Shown piece by piece: positions 6,939-14,562 of a stretch of DNA of 17,425 nucleotides. The notes beneath the pieces are model-generated. The model was given only the letters and a program-made list of their open reading frames with translations. It was not told the DNA's origin and did no database searches. The DNA lies in contig CADBLV010000165.1 in NCBI GenBank assembly GCA_902795555.1, forward strand, positions 1-17,425, given 5' to 3'. This stretch comes from an uncultured Eubacteriales bacterium (GTDB lineage: Bacteria; Bacillota_A; Clostridia; Christensenellales; Aristaeellaceae). The position numbers and the translations under genes were made by a program. Position 1 is the first letter of the stretch. The number at the start of each line of letters is the position of its first letter.

Positions 6939-7559
6939 TCAGTCGTTATTCCGCAGCTGGTCCTGAACATATCCTGCCAGGATATCCACAATCCGGGCAT
7001 TCTTGCCGCCGCCGGCGACAATCACGTCCGCGTCCTGCACATAGTTCCGGATATACCGGTCAAACATGGGTTTCACGCTGTTCAGATACTGCTGTTCGAT
7101 GCTCTGGATATCCCGTCCCCGCTCCACGATGTCCCGCTCAATCCGCCGGAGGAGGCAAATATCCGGTTCCACCTTCATATACAGCTTCAGGAACATGAGC
7201 TCCGTCAGTCGCTTGTCATGGAAACAGTGAATCCCCTCCAGAATCATCACATCCCGGGGAAGGATGATCTCCTCCGGCATGTCCGCCCTGCGATGGCGGG
7301 AGTAATCATAGCTTTTCCGGGTAATGCCGCCTCCGCGCAGCAGCTGCTGAACATCCTCCAGCAGCAGATCATGATCAAAAATCGCCGGCTCATCGTAATT
7401 CAGGTGAGTCAGTTCCTCAAAGGTCAGCTCCGGGTGGTCATAATAATAGCAGTCCTGCTGCAGAACCAGGCAGTGATCCTCCCCCAGCCTGTCCTGCAGC
7501 GCATGAGCCAGGGTACTTTTTCCACTGCCGCTTGCTCCGCAAATCCCGATAAAAATCAT
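6939..7559 (-). CDS. udk: Uridine kinase-like nucleoside kinase
   Basis: The 206-residue P-loop protein matches the uridine kinase/phosphoribulokinase family. Uridine kinase makes UMP (or CMP) from uridine (or cytidine) with ATP or GTP in pyrimidine salvage. Motifs: Walker A GASGSGKST at 8-16, the substrate-binding QQDCYYYDHPE and LNYDEPAIFDHDLL stretches, YDYSRHRR, MILEGIHCF (Walker B-like), and the lid RRIERDIVERGRD. The length is normal. The start is the ATG at 7559, with a GGGAG somewhat far upstream (about 11 bases), and a good promoter sits 30-55 bases before it. It heads a minus-strand operon with the chorismate-mutase-like gene and an ABC exporter. Family identity is firm; uridine specificity is inferred. 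Confidence 0.88.
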   Translation of the reverse strand: MIFIGICGASGSGKSTLAHALQDRLGEDHCLVLQQDCYYYDHPELTFEELTHLNYDEPAIFDHDLLLEDVQQLLRGGGITRKSYDYSRHRRADMPEEIILPRDVMILEGIHCFHDKRLTELMFLKLYMKVEPDICLLRRIERDIVERGRDIQSIEQQYLNSVKPMFDRYIRNYVQDADVIVAGGGKNARIVDILAGYVQDQLRNND

Positions 7560-7585
7560 ACGAAAATCATCTCCCTCTGTTTCCT

Positions 7586-7614
7586 ATCTTACTACACATA
7601 AAGCCGGATGACAA
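7586..7614 (-). promoter_or_regulatory. Promoter of the udk operon
   Basis: Minus strand: -35 TTGTCA (7609-7614), spacer of 17, -10 TAAGAT (7586-7591). The predicted start is about 20 bases before the udk ATG. It diverges from the promoter of the PDZ gene about 50 bp away. Confidence 0.7.
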
Positions 7615-7637
7615 TCATCGATTTTGAAAATCCGCTC

Positions 7638-7666
7638 TTGCAGTCATGTGCCGGATGTTGTACAAT
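7638..7666 (+). promoter_or_regulatory. Promoter of the exported PDZ gene
   Basis: -35 TTGCAG (7638-7643), spacer of 17, -10 TACAAT (7661-7666). The predicted start near 7673 leaves a leader of about 50 bases before the ATG at 7722. The spacer contains TCATGTGCCGGATG, a 14-mer also found in the repeat array at 4877. Confidence 0.7.
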
Positions 7667-7721
7667 ATCTGGTAGAAATCAATGACTTCCGATGAACGAT
7701 CCGAAAGGGAGGAACGCCCTG

Positions 7722-8555
7722 ATGAAAAAGCGTCTGACAACGCTCGCGGCGCTGTTCTGCCTGTTGTGTCTGCTCGTTACGGCCGTGCCGTCGCTTGCGG
7801 ACCATGCGCACACGCTGCCGCTGGAAATTCTGTCTGTTACGCCCGGAGAGCAAGCTTCTTTCACCTTTATCAATCACGGGGACATCGACATCACCACCGC
7901 CTCCTTCCGCACCCGCGGATACACGGAGGACGGAAGTGTTGTCTACTTTTTTACCGCAGATCTGGCCGAAGGCGGAAAAGTCTATATGGATCTGACCCGA
8001 TTTGACGGGTTCATCGGTCCCATGCTTCATCCGGAGAAATCCGCCGCCGTGGAGGTTTCCGATGGATATCAGGCCATCTTCTCGGACGTGCTGGAGGTGG
8101 CGGTGCAGCAATATACCACCCTCGACGGAAGAACCTACCGGATTCCGGAATCCCAGCTCTGCTGGTTCTCCTCCAAAGACGGCTATCCCGAAGGCACCGT
8201 GCTCGCCTTTGACTACGATTATCCGGACCGATCCGTGTTCCAGAAAAGCTACAGCTTCGGCCTGGGGCTCAGCATCGACCGGATCTATCCGGAGCTGGCG
8301 GCCAGGCATGGTCTGACCCGATCCGGCTATCTGGTGACCGCCGTCAGCGGCGGACTGCTGGCCGCGTTCGATGTGCGGGAGGGCGATTTGATCTGGGCCC
8401 TGAACGGGTTGCAGATCATTGACGATCCCTGTGCCCTGGAAAAGGCGAAGGCCGCTCTCACGGACGGAACAGACATGGTGCTGTCGATTCTGCGGGACGG
8501 GGAGGAAATCACTGTAACGGTTCCGCCGTCTGCGCTGGAGGCAAACAAAGAATAA
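7722..8555 (+). CDS. Exported protein with C-terminal PDZ domain, unknown function
   Basis: The 277-residue product starts with a clear signal peptide (MKKR, hydrophobic core, cleavage expected after AVPSLA at about 26), with no lipobox. Residues 27-180 are mainly beta: the ILSVTPGEQASFTFINHGD region followed by RTRGYTEDGSVV resembles the small beta-sandwich domains of extracellular proteins, but I do not recognise a named family. Residues 180-277 form a PDZ domain: GLGLSIDRIYPELAARHGL, GYLVTAVSGGLLAAFDVREGD, LIWALNGLQI and TDMVLSILRDGEEITVTV. No serine-protease motif (HDS triad, GNSGG) is present, so it is not an HtrA protease; it may bind peptides or scaffold at the cell surface. The ATG at 7722 has GGAGG nine bases upstream; an earlier ATG at 7692 lacks a site and would spoil the signal peptide. 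It is monocistronic, ending at a strong terminator. Confidence 0.85.
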   Translation: MKKRLTTLAALFCLLCLLVTAVPSLADHAHTLPLEILSVTPGEQASFTFINHGDIDITTASFRTRGYTEDGSVVYFFTADLAEGGKVYMDLTRFDGFIGPMLHPEKSAAVEVSDGYQAIFSDVLEVAVQQYTTLDGRTYRIPESQLCWFSSKDGYPEGTVLAFDYDYPDRSVFQKSYSFGLGLSIDRIYPELAARHGLTRSGYLVTAVSGGLLAAFDVREGDLIWALNGLQIIDDPCALEKAKAALTDGTDMVLSILRDGEEITVTVPPSALEANKE

Positions 8556-8662
8556 CTTCCATGACGCTTTGGATCCGGCCTGCCCATGGCCCGGGCGGAG
8601 CATTATAACGTTCGAATCCACCTGCCCATGAGCAGGCGAACACAGTGTAAATCCGACACCAT

Positions 8663-8698
8663 AACAAAACGCGGGAGCATTTTCTCCCGCGTTTTGTT
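8663..8698. terminator. Strong bidirectional terminator
   Basis: A perfect 15-bp stem, AACAAAACGCGGGAG/CTCCCGCGTTTTGTT, encloses a 6-base loop. Flanking A- and T-rich arms let it work on both strands. It serves the plus-strand PDZ gene and the convergent exported-protein gene ending at 8713. Confidence 0.92.
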
Positions 8699-8712
8699 GT
8701 ACCCATATCCTG

Positions 8713-9285
8713 TTACGCGATCGGCTCAAAGTCCAGGTCAGTCAGGAATTCAATCGCCTTCTGCACCTGTTCATCGGTCACATGATCCTCGGCCGCTTCA
8801 TCGCCGGGCTCCAGTATGAACTCAATGCAGTATCCCTTGTAAACCGTGAAGACCGAAACCCAATCCGTGGTATCCTCGATCTCCTTCGCCACCAGCAGCT
8901 TGGTTCCCAGTCCGGTTTCCGTATAGGTGATGTCCACCACATCCTGCTCCCGGAAGGTATCCTCGATCGCCGCCAGCTGCTCATCCGTAGCATCGTTCAG
9001 CCGCTCCAGCGTGGACAGATCCGTATCGGAATAGAAGACATGCAGCTCCATCTTCGGCTTGGTTTTATCTTCGCACTGGATGCTGGCCACCAGGTAGCCG
9101 CTGTCGCTGCTCACCTGGAAAATCTGCACCATATAGCCTTCCGGCAGTTTGGCCTTCAGGGTAAATTTGCCGTGCACGGTAATAGAGCCCAGATCCACCT
9201 TGTCCGCGGTCGCGGTTTCCGCGACAGCCGTGGTAATCCCCAGCAGCATCACCAGGCAAAGCAGCATGGAAATGATCTTTTTCAT
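8713..9285 (-). CDS. Small secreted protein, unknown function
   Basis: The 190-residue protein opens with the signal peptide MKKIISMLLCLVMLLGITTAVA, cleaved before or after ETATA. The mature part is acidic and predicted alpha/beta: strands such as GSITVHGKFTLKAKLP and MELHVFYSD, a helix DEQLAAIEDTFREQDVV, then TELGTK-like strands and a C-terminal helix VTDEQVQKAIEFLTDLDF. I do not recognise a family. The ATG at 9285 has GGAGG nine bases upstream; a start 24 bases earlier has none. It lies 69 bases after the SH3-domain gene with no clear promoter of its own, so the two are probably co-transcribed and end at the bidirectional terminator. Both products are exported, so a shared envelope role is likely but unproven. 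Confidence 0.8.
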   Translation of the reverse strand: MKKIISMLLCLVMLLGITTAVAETATADKVDLGSITVHGKFTLKAKLPEGYMVQIFQVSSDSGYLVASIQCEDKTKPKMELHVFYSDTDLSTLERLNDATDEQLAAIEDTFREQDVVDITYTETGLGTKLLVAKEIEDTTDWVSVFTVYKGYCIEFILEPGDEAAEDHVTDEQVQKAIEFLTDLDFEPIA

Positions 9286-9354
9286 GATGTTGATCCTCCG
9301 TTCATCCATTTTCTGTGTTCAAAGGGGACACGCTGTTTCTGTTCCGCCGGACCA

Positions 9355-9951
9355 TCAGCGGGCCGAGGTCAGGCTCTTGACGATGTATCCCACCACACCC
9401 GTGGCCTCATCGCGAACCTGATACCAGCCCCTGGTTTCGCCCAGGACGGTCAGCGCATTGTTGGCATAAACCCGGTAATACTCCTTGCCGTACTGCACGG
9501 GAGCCAGCCGGAAATTCACAAAACCGGAAGCCCGTTTCGGCGCGGGGTAAATCGTGTAGGAATTGCTCACCTGCTTATAGGTCTTCAGCTCGCCGGTCAG
9601 GCTGTCCATGGCCTTTTCCTTGTCGGACACGCCGGGCGTAATCGCGCCGCCGCCGGGAGCACGCTGGTTGGTGGACAGGAACTCGCTCTTCACATAAGCC
9701 ACATCCGAGCCCCAGTAAATCACAGCCCAGTTGTTGTCCAGGAATTCCTTCACCTCTACCTGCGTCCCAATGGGCGCCTGGGTAATGACCGTGGCTGATC
9801 CGGCGGCCGTAGACGGCTCGGTGCGAACGTTCACCGTTCTGCCGGTGGGCGCATACAGATACATGTATACAGCGTCGGCAGACGCAGCAGTCATGAATAC
9901 CGTCAGCGCCAACATCAGCGCCAGCGCCAGGGATAGGATACGTTTGCTCAT
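9355..9951 (-). CDS. Secreted protein with two SH3-like domains
   Basis: The 198-residue protein has a signal peptide (MSKRILSLALALMLALTVFM, cleavage near TAASA). The first bacterial SH3 (SH3b-type) domain covers about residues 30-85: GRTVNVRTEPSTAAGSATVI, then GTQVEVKEFLDNNWAVIYWG and AYVKSEFL. The C-terminal 60 residues (ASGFVNFRLAPVQYG, ALTVLGETRGWYQVRDEATG, VGYIVKSL) form a second SH3-like unit. A charged linker (KEKAMDSLTGELKTYK) separates them. Such domains usually bind peptidoglycan or other wall polymers; no catalytic domain is attached. The real start is the ATG at 9951 with GGAGG eight bases upstream; the frame extends 70 codons further back without signal-peptide character. It is the first gene of a likely two-gene unit with the downstream secreted protein. 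Confidence 0.85.
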   Translation of the reverse strand: MSKRILSLALALMLALTVFMTAASADAVYMYLYAPTGRTVNVRTEPSTAAGSATVITQAPIGTQVEVKEFLDNNWAVIYWGSDVAYVKSEFLSTNQRAPGGGAITPGVSDKEKAMDSLTGELKTYKQVSNSYTIYPAPKRASGFVNFRLAPVQYGKEYYRVYANNALTVLGETRGWYQVRDEATGVVGYIVKSLTSAR

Positions 9952-10013
9952 CTCGTTTTCCTCCTCTTTGATTCCGTTCAGGGTTTCCCCCGGGCCTTTT
10001 TCAAGTCGCTTCA

Positions 10014-10022
10014 AGTATATCA
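10014..10022 (-). promoter_or_regulatory. Extended -10 promoter of the SH3-domain gene
   Basis: The minus strand carries TGATATACT, an extended -10 (TGn plus TATACT) about 60 bases before the ATG at 9951. No good -35 box is present. Beyond the palindrome and terminator described separately, I see nothing else in the 9952-10258 gap. Confidence 0.5.
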
Positions 10023-10129
10023 CGAAACACAGCGGGATTTCATTCCCCGGAAAGAATTTTCTGAAAAATCTTTCCGAACCCCACCGGGTTTCATCAGGGT
10101 ATACGCGGAAAAACACACCGTGGCAGTGA

Positions 10130-10148
10130 GCCGGAAAACTTTTCCGGC
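10130..10148. other. Palindrome in intergenic region
   Basis: GCCGGAAAA-C-TTTTCCGGC is a perfect 9-bp inverted repeat with one central base. No T run follows on either strand, so it is more likely an operator-like site or part of an RNA end than a terminator. It overlaps a 16-base sequence (CCGGCCTGCCCATGGC) also present at 8575. Confidence 0.5.
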
Positions 10149-10177
10149 CTGCCCATGGCATGGCCTTTCCCAGCCAA

Positions 10178-10205
10178 AAGCCGGGACGATTTCGCGCCCC
10201 GGCTT
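10178..10205 (-). terminator. Probable terminator of the efflux operon
   Basis: Minus strand: AAGCCGGG and CCCGGCTT form an 8-bp stem around a 12-base loop, followed by a short TT. It lies about 55 bases after the stop of the last gene of the operon (10259). Confidence 0.6.
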
Positions 10206-10258
10206 ATCGGATGGAATCTCTGCCCGTTGTCATCCGACTTTTTCGCCGGATTTCGCTG

Positions 10259-11362
10259 TTACTCTTCGGGCTTTTCCTCGGCCTTTTCTTCCGTCTTGCC
10301 GCCCGCTTCGGAGGTGATCTCCATGGTCATGCCGAAGCTGACGTGCTCGTCCGGGGTAAAGTCGATATACACCCGATAGCTGACCTCCTCGGTGTCCTCC
10401 TCGGCCAGAGCGGAAATCCGTTTCACCGTTCCGGTGTATTTCCTGCTTTCGTCGACAGCCAGTTCCAGGGTAACCGTATCCCCGATTCCAAGATCCTTCA
10501 GATCATCAGCGGCGATCACAGCCTCGACGCGCATGCCGCTGAGAGGATAGATTTTCATGAGGGTCGCACCCTTTGAAACAGTGCTTCCGGGCTCAGCGGA
10601 TACCTCCGCCACCACGCCGGCTTCCCCGGTTTTGATCTCAGTGCCGGTCATCTGATAGCCGTCCCAGGTTCCCTCCAGGGTCTCCAGGAGCAGGTCTCCC
10701 TTTTTCACCGTATCTCCGTCCTTCACGGCCACGGAAACCACGGCGCCCGTCGCGCTGATCGCCGCGGGGCCGACCCGGCTGATGGAACCTCCGCCGATGC
10801 GCTGTTCGGTGGTATGCGCCTCATCCCGGTAGATATACACCGAATCTCCCACGACAAAGCTGCCGTCTGTCACGGTGACCGTGTAGCTGCTGCCGTCCAT
10901 GGCAGTGATGCATCCCACGCCGGTGCGGGTCTTGGCGCTGCGGCACTGGAGATAAACCGTTTCTCCCACATGCACCAGGGTGGTCTCCACAGAACTGTAG
11001 GCCTTGTTCGTGCTGGCGCTGACGGTATAAAGGGTCGTCCCCTCCAGATACATCACAGCCCCGTAGTTTGTCACGGCTTCTTCTGCGTCATCGCCCGGCT
11101 GCACAAAGATGCCCGTGATCTTGCCGTCCTGCGGCGCATAGAACTTCTGTGTTTTCAGCACCGCCAGCACATCCCCCGCGGAAGCCATCATTCCCTTTTC
11201 CGCGTTCACGCTTTCCACGGTGCCGCCGATCGGTGCGTAGATATTCACCGTCGTTCCCGCCGTCACGGTACCGGTCGCGTTCAGCGTATCCGCCATCGCC
11301 GCACCGGCTGCCAGACACAGCACCAATCCCAGAACCACTGCCTTCATCCATTTGCCCTTCAT
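10259..11362 (-). CDS. Secreted HlyD/MFP-like adaptor protein (second adaptor of efflux operon)
   Basis: The 367-residue product has a cleavable signal peptide (MKGKWMKAVVLGLVLCLAAG, ending AAMA). The mature part is of the membrane-fusion-protein type: a lipoyl-like half, GTVTAGTTVNIYAPIGGTVE and KGMMASAGDVLAVLKTQKFY; a second pair, ATGAVVSVAVKDGDTVKKGD and EAGVVAEVSAEPGSTVSKGA; then beta-barrel strands RVEAVIAADDLKDLGIGDTV and GTVKRISALAEEDTEEVSYRVY, with FGMTMEI near the end. It ends in a Glu/Lys tail (GGKTEEKAEEKPEE). Unlike the adaptor at the head of the operon it has no uncleaved anchor, so it would be free outside the membrane or held by its partner. It starts 50 bases after the permease stop, with GGAGG seven bases before the ATG, so it belongs to the same operon. 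No outer-membrane factor is encoded here. Confidence 0.82.
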   Translation of the reverse strand: MKGKWMKAVVLGLVLCLAAGAAMADTLNATGTVTAGTTVNIYAPIGGTVESVNAEKGMMASAGDVLAVLKTQKFYAPQDGKITGIFVQPGDDAEEAVTNYGAVMYLEGTTLYTVSASTNKAYSSVETTLVHVGETVYLQCRSAKTRTGVGCITAMDGSSYTVTVTDGSFVVGDSVYIYRDEAHTTEQRIGGGSISRVGPAAISATGAVVSVAVKDGDTVKKGDLLLETLEGTWDGYQMTGTEIKTGEAGVVAEVSAEPGSTVSKGATLMKIYPLSGMRVEAVIAADDLKDLGIGDTVTLELAVDESRKYTGTVKRISALAEEDTEEVSYRVYIDFTPDEHVSFGMTMEITSEAGGKTEEKAEEKPEE

Positions 11363-11412
11363 GTTCTTTCCTCCGTTCTTTTTTTGTCGTTTTTGGTTTT
11401 TTCCTTCCGTCC

Positions 11413-12624
11413 TTATACCGCTCGCAGCGCGTCAATGGGATTCAGCCGACTGGCCTTCCGGGCCGGCGCCCAGCCGAAGATGATCCCTACCGCCGCTGAG
11501 AATCCAACGCCGAGCAGAACCGCACCGCCGTTGAACACAAAGGAGGTTCCCAGCACATGACACAGGATATAGCTGAGAATCAATCCCAACGCCGCGCCGC
11601 ACAGCCCGCCGAAGAGGGAAAGCATGAAGCTTTCCAGCAGGAACTGGCTCTGAATCTGCCAGGGAATCGCCCCCAGCGCCTTCTTCAGGCCGATTTCCGC
11701 GGTACGCTCGGTCACAGTGGTCAGCATCATATTCATGATTCCGATCCCGCCAACCAGCAGCGCAATACTCGCGATGCCTGCCAGAAGGCCCGACATCATG
11801 GTGGTCATGGTTTCCATGCTTTCCTCAATGCTCTCCATGGAAGCGATGGAATAGCAGTCCTCCTCATAATCGAAGATCACATCCATGGCATCTCCGATTT
11901 CCGTCTTGGCCGCCGCGGAATCCGCCCCTTCCTTCAGATACACCGTGAAGCTGTTCACCTCATCGCTGTTGTTCACCTTCAGCCCCGTGGTATAGGGAAT
12001 GATCACATCCGGCGATCCGTTAAAGGCCGAGGCAACTCCGCCGCCGCTGTCCTCTTCATACCGGCCGACGATGGTAAAGGGCAGGCCTGCCACATTCAGG
12101 GTTTCCCCGACGGGATTTTTGCCCAGGAAGAATGTGTCCACCACGTTCTGACTGATCACGCAGACATAGCTGTGATTGTCGTCGTCCACAAAGTTCAGCG
12201 TCCTTCCCTGGACGATCAGGTCCTCGTTGACCTGGAAGTAATAGGCGTTCCGTCCGGCCACGCTGAAGCCGGTCTGAACATTCCGGCCATAGCTGACCCG
12301 GCCCATCAGGCTCACCGTCGGCACCACCCCGTCCACGGAATCCAGGGCGGAAATCTTACTCAGATCCTCCGGCGTCATGCCGGTTTTCGAGTCACTGCCG
12401 GTCACGGACACAGTCAGTGTCCCCGCGCCGAGATTGGAGATGCTGGAGGAAATTGTCCCGCTGACGCCGGTCACGGTAGTGATCAGGGTGATCACCGCCA
12501 TGACGCCGATCATGATCCCCAGCAGGGTCAGGAAGGAGCGTACTTTGTTTCCCCGGATATTGTCCAGCGCCATCCGGATGCTCTCGCCCCACATGACCAG
12601 GTTGGTGCGAATCCGCTTACGCAC
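11413..12624 (-). CDS. MacB/FtsX-type ABC transporter permease
   Basis: The 403-residue protein has the four-helix FtsX/MacB layout: an N-terminal amphipathic part (ESIRMALDNIRGNKVRSFLT), TM1 (LLGIMIGVMAVITLITTV), a large extracytoplasmic domain of about 220 residues (MacB_PCD type), then three C-terminal helices beginning LLAGIASIALLVGGIGIMNM. TERTAEIGLKKALGA and the ending ARKASRLNPIDALRAV are family hallmarks. Such permeases do not move substrate through the membrane but drive extracytoplasmic adaptors mechanically. The start is GTG at 12624, eight bases after AGGAGG, overlapping the end of the ATPase gene by 8 bases, which implies translational coupling; an upstream ATG in the same frame has no site. 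The partner ATPase and two adaptors flank it. Confidence 0.92.
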   Translation of the reverse strand: MRKRIRTNLVMWGESIRMALDNIRGNKVRSFLTLLGIMIGVMAVITLITTVTGVSGTISSSISNLGAGTLTVSVTGSDSKTGMTPEDLSKISALDSVDGVVPTVSLMGRVSYGRNVQTGFSVAGRNAYYFQVNEDLIVQGRTLNFVDDDNHSYVCVISQNVVDTFFLGKNPVGETLNVAGLPFTIVGRYEEDSGGGVASAFNGSPDVIIPYTTGLKVNNSDEVNSFTVYLKEGADSAAAKTEIGDAMDVIFDYEEDCYSIASMESIEESMETMTTMMSGLLAGIASIALLVGGIGIMNMMLTTVTERTAEIGLKKALGAIPWQIQSQFLLESFMLSLFGGLCGAALGLILSYILCHVLGTSFVFNGGAVLLGVGFSAAVGIIFGWAPARKASRLNPIDALRAV

Positions 12625-13312
12625 TTCCAAGCCCTCCTTCCGTGATCTCCCCATCGATGATATGCACGACCCTCCGGGCATGGCGGGCGATGTTCAGATC
12701 ATGGGTGATCATGATAATCGTCCGGTGTTCATCGTTCAGCTCCTGAAACAGCTCCATGATCTGGGCGCCGGTCTTCTGATCCAGGGCGCCGGTGGGCTCG
12801 TCCGCCAGGAGGATGCTGGGGTTACAGACCATGGCCCGGGCAATCGCGACACGTTGCTGCTGGCCGCCGGAAAGCTGGCTGGGCAGATGATCCATCCGAT
12901 CGCTGAGCCCGACCCGCTCCAGCATGACCTCCGCCCGCGCCTTGCGTTCCCGGGGACGGATACCCGCGTAGATCAGGGGAAGCTCCACATTCTTACGGGC
13001 GTTCAGCCGAGGCAGCAACTGACTGTTCTGAAAGATGAAACCGATCTCGCGGTTTCGCAGCTCCGCCAGCTCCTCCTCATCCATATCCTCTGTATTCCGG
13101 CCCCGCAGGATGTATTCCCCTGCCGTGGGCGTATCCAGGCATCCGATGATATTCATCAGGGTACTCTTCCCACTGCCTGAAGGTCCCAGCACGGACAGGT
13201 AATCTCCTTCCGCCAGATCCAGATTGATCTTCTTCAGCACATGGACGCTTTCTCCCGCCAGCGGATAATCCTTGTCAATCCCCCGCATCCGGAAAAATAC
13301 TTCGCCGTCCAT
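12617..13312 (-). CDS. MacB/LolD-type ABC transporter ATPase
   Basis: A 231-residue ATPase of the MacB/LolD/FtsE type, which energises FtsX-like permeases. Motifs: Walker [10 protein letters not shown] at 43-51, Q-loop [20 protein letters not shown] (the extended form typical of this group), signature LSGGQQQR, Walker [14 protein letters not shown]-loop MITHD. The ATG at 13312 lies one base after the TGA of the adaptor gene and is preceded by GAGAGGG; the open frame runs 28 codons further upstream through the adaptor gene with no site. The 3' end overlaps the permease start by 8 bases. Tight packing and family pairing make the adaptor-ATPase-permease complex secure; the exported substrate is unknown. 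Confidence 0.95.
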   Translation of the reverse strand: MDGEVFFRMRGIDKDYPLAGESVHVLKKINLDLAEGDYLSVLGPSGSGKSTLMNIIGCLDTPTAGEYILRGRNTEDMDEEELAELRNREIGFIFQNSQLLPRLNARKNVELPLIYAGIRPRERKARAEVMLERVGLSDRMDHLPSQLSGGQQQRVAIARAMVCNPSILLADEPTGALDQKTGAQIMELFQELNDEHRTIIMITHDLNIARHARRVVHIIDGEITEGGLGSA

Positions 13313-13313
13313 A

Positions 13314-14531
13314 TCAGTTCCCTCTCGATCCGCCGCCCTGGCCGTTGCTGTTCTGCGTCCGGGAAGGTCTGGAAGAGCCATCCCTGCCGCTGCCATAGCC
13401 GCTGGGCATCCCGCTGGGGCGGTTCACCTGCTGCGACCCAAACATGCTGCTGAACAGGGACGCCAGTCCGCCGCTTTCCTGAGTCTTTTCCGCAACCTTA
13501 TAGACCGTCTCTCCGTCGCTCAGGCCTTCCTTGATTTCCACATAGTTCCCGTTGGAAACTCCGACCGTCACCGGCGTTTCCACCATGCTGCCGTCCTCCG
13601 CCTGCTTATAGACATAGGCGGTGTTGTCTCGGGCCGTGCTCAGGGCGTCCATCTTCAGCACGATCACATTGTTGGCCTCTTCCTGCGGCACGGTCACCGT
13701 CGCCTGCATGCCCGGATAGATGTTCTTCGTTGCAGCGGTATCCACATAGATCGTCGCGGTATAATACGCTACGTTATTCCCGCTGTAGGTGGAATAATCA
13801 ATCTTATCAATGGTCTCCTCAAAGTTCGCGTCGGCGGAACTGACCGCCACCCGGCAGCTCTGCCCAACCGCCACGGAGCCGATATCGCTCTCGCCGATCC
13901 GGACGGAAACCCGCATGTGATCGAAATCCGCCAGGGTCATCAGGGTCGCGCCGGAAGCCACTTCGTCGCCTTTGGCCACATCCACTGTGCTCACCGTACC
14001 GCTGAAATCCGCCGTCAGCGTATCCCCGCCGCTCAGGCGAATCAGTTTATCCCCTTTTTCCACCTTGTCGCCGGCATTCACATACACTTCCTTCACCTTC
14101 TGATCACCGGAGGCGGTATAGGTCTTGCTGTTCACCAGCTGCATGCTTCCGGTAAAATTCAGGCTGTTGGAAATGGTTCCGACGCTGGCCGTATAAGGAT
14201 CGTAGGTCACCTGGTAATCTGCCCGCAGCTTGCTGTATACAACCCAGCCGACCACGCCCAGCACCGTCAGGATCACCACCGTCCAGATAATACGCCGAAT
14301 GAGACTCCGCCGGCTTTTTTTCTTTCTCTTCATCCCGGCCGTACTTTCCGCTTCCGTATGCACTTCCTGCTTTTCTGCACCGGTCGTGCTTTCCGTTTCC
14401 AGATGCGCTTCCCGCTTCTCCGTGTCGGCCGTGCCTTCCGCTTCCGTATGCGCTTCCCGCTGTTCTGCGCCGGTCGCAGGCTTTCTCTCTTTCATCATCC
14501 CCGCGCCCATGACGCCCGTTGCTTCGCTCAC
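13314..14531 (-). CDS. Membrane-anchored HlyD/MacA-type adaptor (MFP), first gene of efflux operon
   Basis: The 405-residue product has an unusual cytoplasmic head (residues 1-78) made largely of three 15-residue acidic repeats, then a basic patch (MKRKKKSRRSLIRR) and one transmembrane anchor (IIWTVVILTVLGVVGWVVYS, 81-100). The extracytoplasmic part is MFP-like: paired lipoyl halves (KVKEVYVNAGDKVEKGDKLI and TVSTVDVAKGDEVASGATLM) directly joined with no coiled-coil hairpin, then RVSVRIGESDIGSVAVGQSC barrel strands, and NIYPGMQATVTVP. The last 35 residues are Gly/Ser/Arg-rich (SGYGSGRDGSSRPSR). The lack of a hairpin suits a single-membrane cell with no TolC. The start is GTG with GGAGG eight bases upstream; ATG codons at residues 8 and 12 lack sites. 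It heads the four-gene operon. Confidence 0.9.
   Translation of the reverse strand: MSEATGVMGAGMMKERKPATGAEQREAHTEAEGTADTEKREAHLETESTTGAEKQEVHTEAESTAGMKRKKKSRRSLIRRIIWTVVILTVLGVVGWVVYSKLRADYQVTYDPYTASVGTISNSLNFTGSMQLVNSKTYTASGDQKVKEVYVNAGDKVEKGDKLIRLSGGDTLTADFSGTVSTVDVAKGDEVASGATLMTLADFDHMRVSVRIGESDIGSVAVGQSCRVAVSSADANFEETIDKIDYSTYSGNNVAYYTATIYVDTAATKNIYPGMQATVTVPQEEANNVIVLKMDALSTARDNTAYVYKQAEDGSMVETPVTVGVSNGNYVEIKEGLSDGETVYKVAEKTQESGGLASLFSSMFGSQQVNRPSGMPSGYGSGRDGSSRPSRTQNSNGQGGGSRGN
14337..14471 (-). repeat. Three in-frame 45-bp repeats in the adaptor N-terminus
   Basis: The repeats encode residues 21-65: GAEQREAHTEAEGTA, DTEKREAHLETESTT and GAEKQEVHTEAESTA. At the DNA level the units share CTTCCGTATGC(A/G)CTTCC and CTGTTCTGC-like blocks with about 45-bp spacing. 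They are degenerate but clearly related. Confidence 0.9.
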
Positions 14532-14562
14532 TGAAGAAGCCTCCCTTCCTTCGTTTGCTGTT

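Noticed and set aside
8610..8640. tRNA-like T-arm motif GTTCGAATCC
   Set aside because: No acceptor, D or anticodon arm can be formed around it; it is probably chance.
7644..8729. 361-codon open frame on the minus strand
   Set aside because: It is antisense to the PDZ gene, which has a promoter, ribosome site, signal peptide and recognisable domain; the minus frame has none.
13272..14534. 420-codon open frame on the plus strand
   Set aside because: It is antisense to the efflux adaptor; its repeated FRFxM-like tail only mirrors the adaptor's 45-bp repeats.
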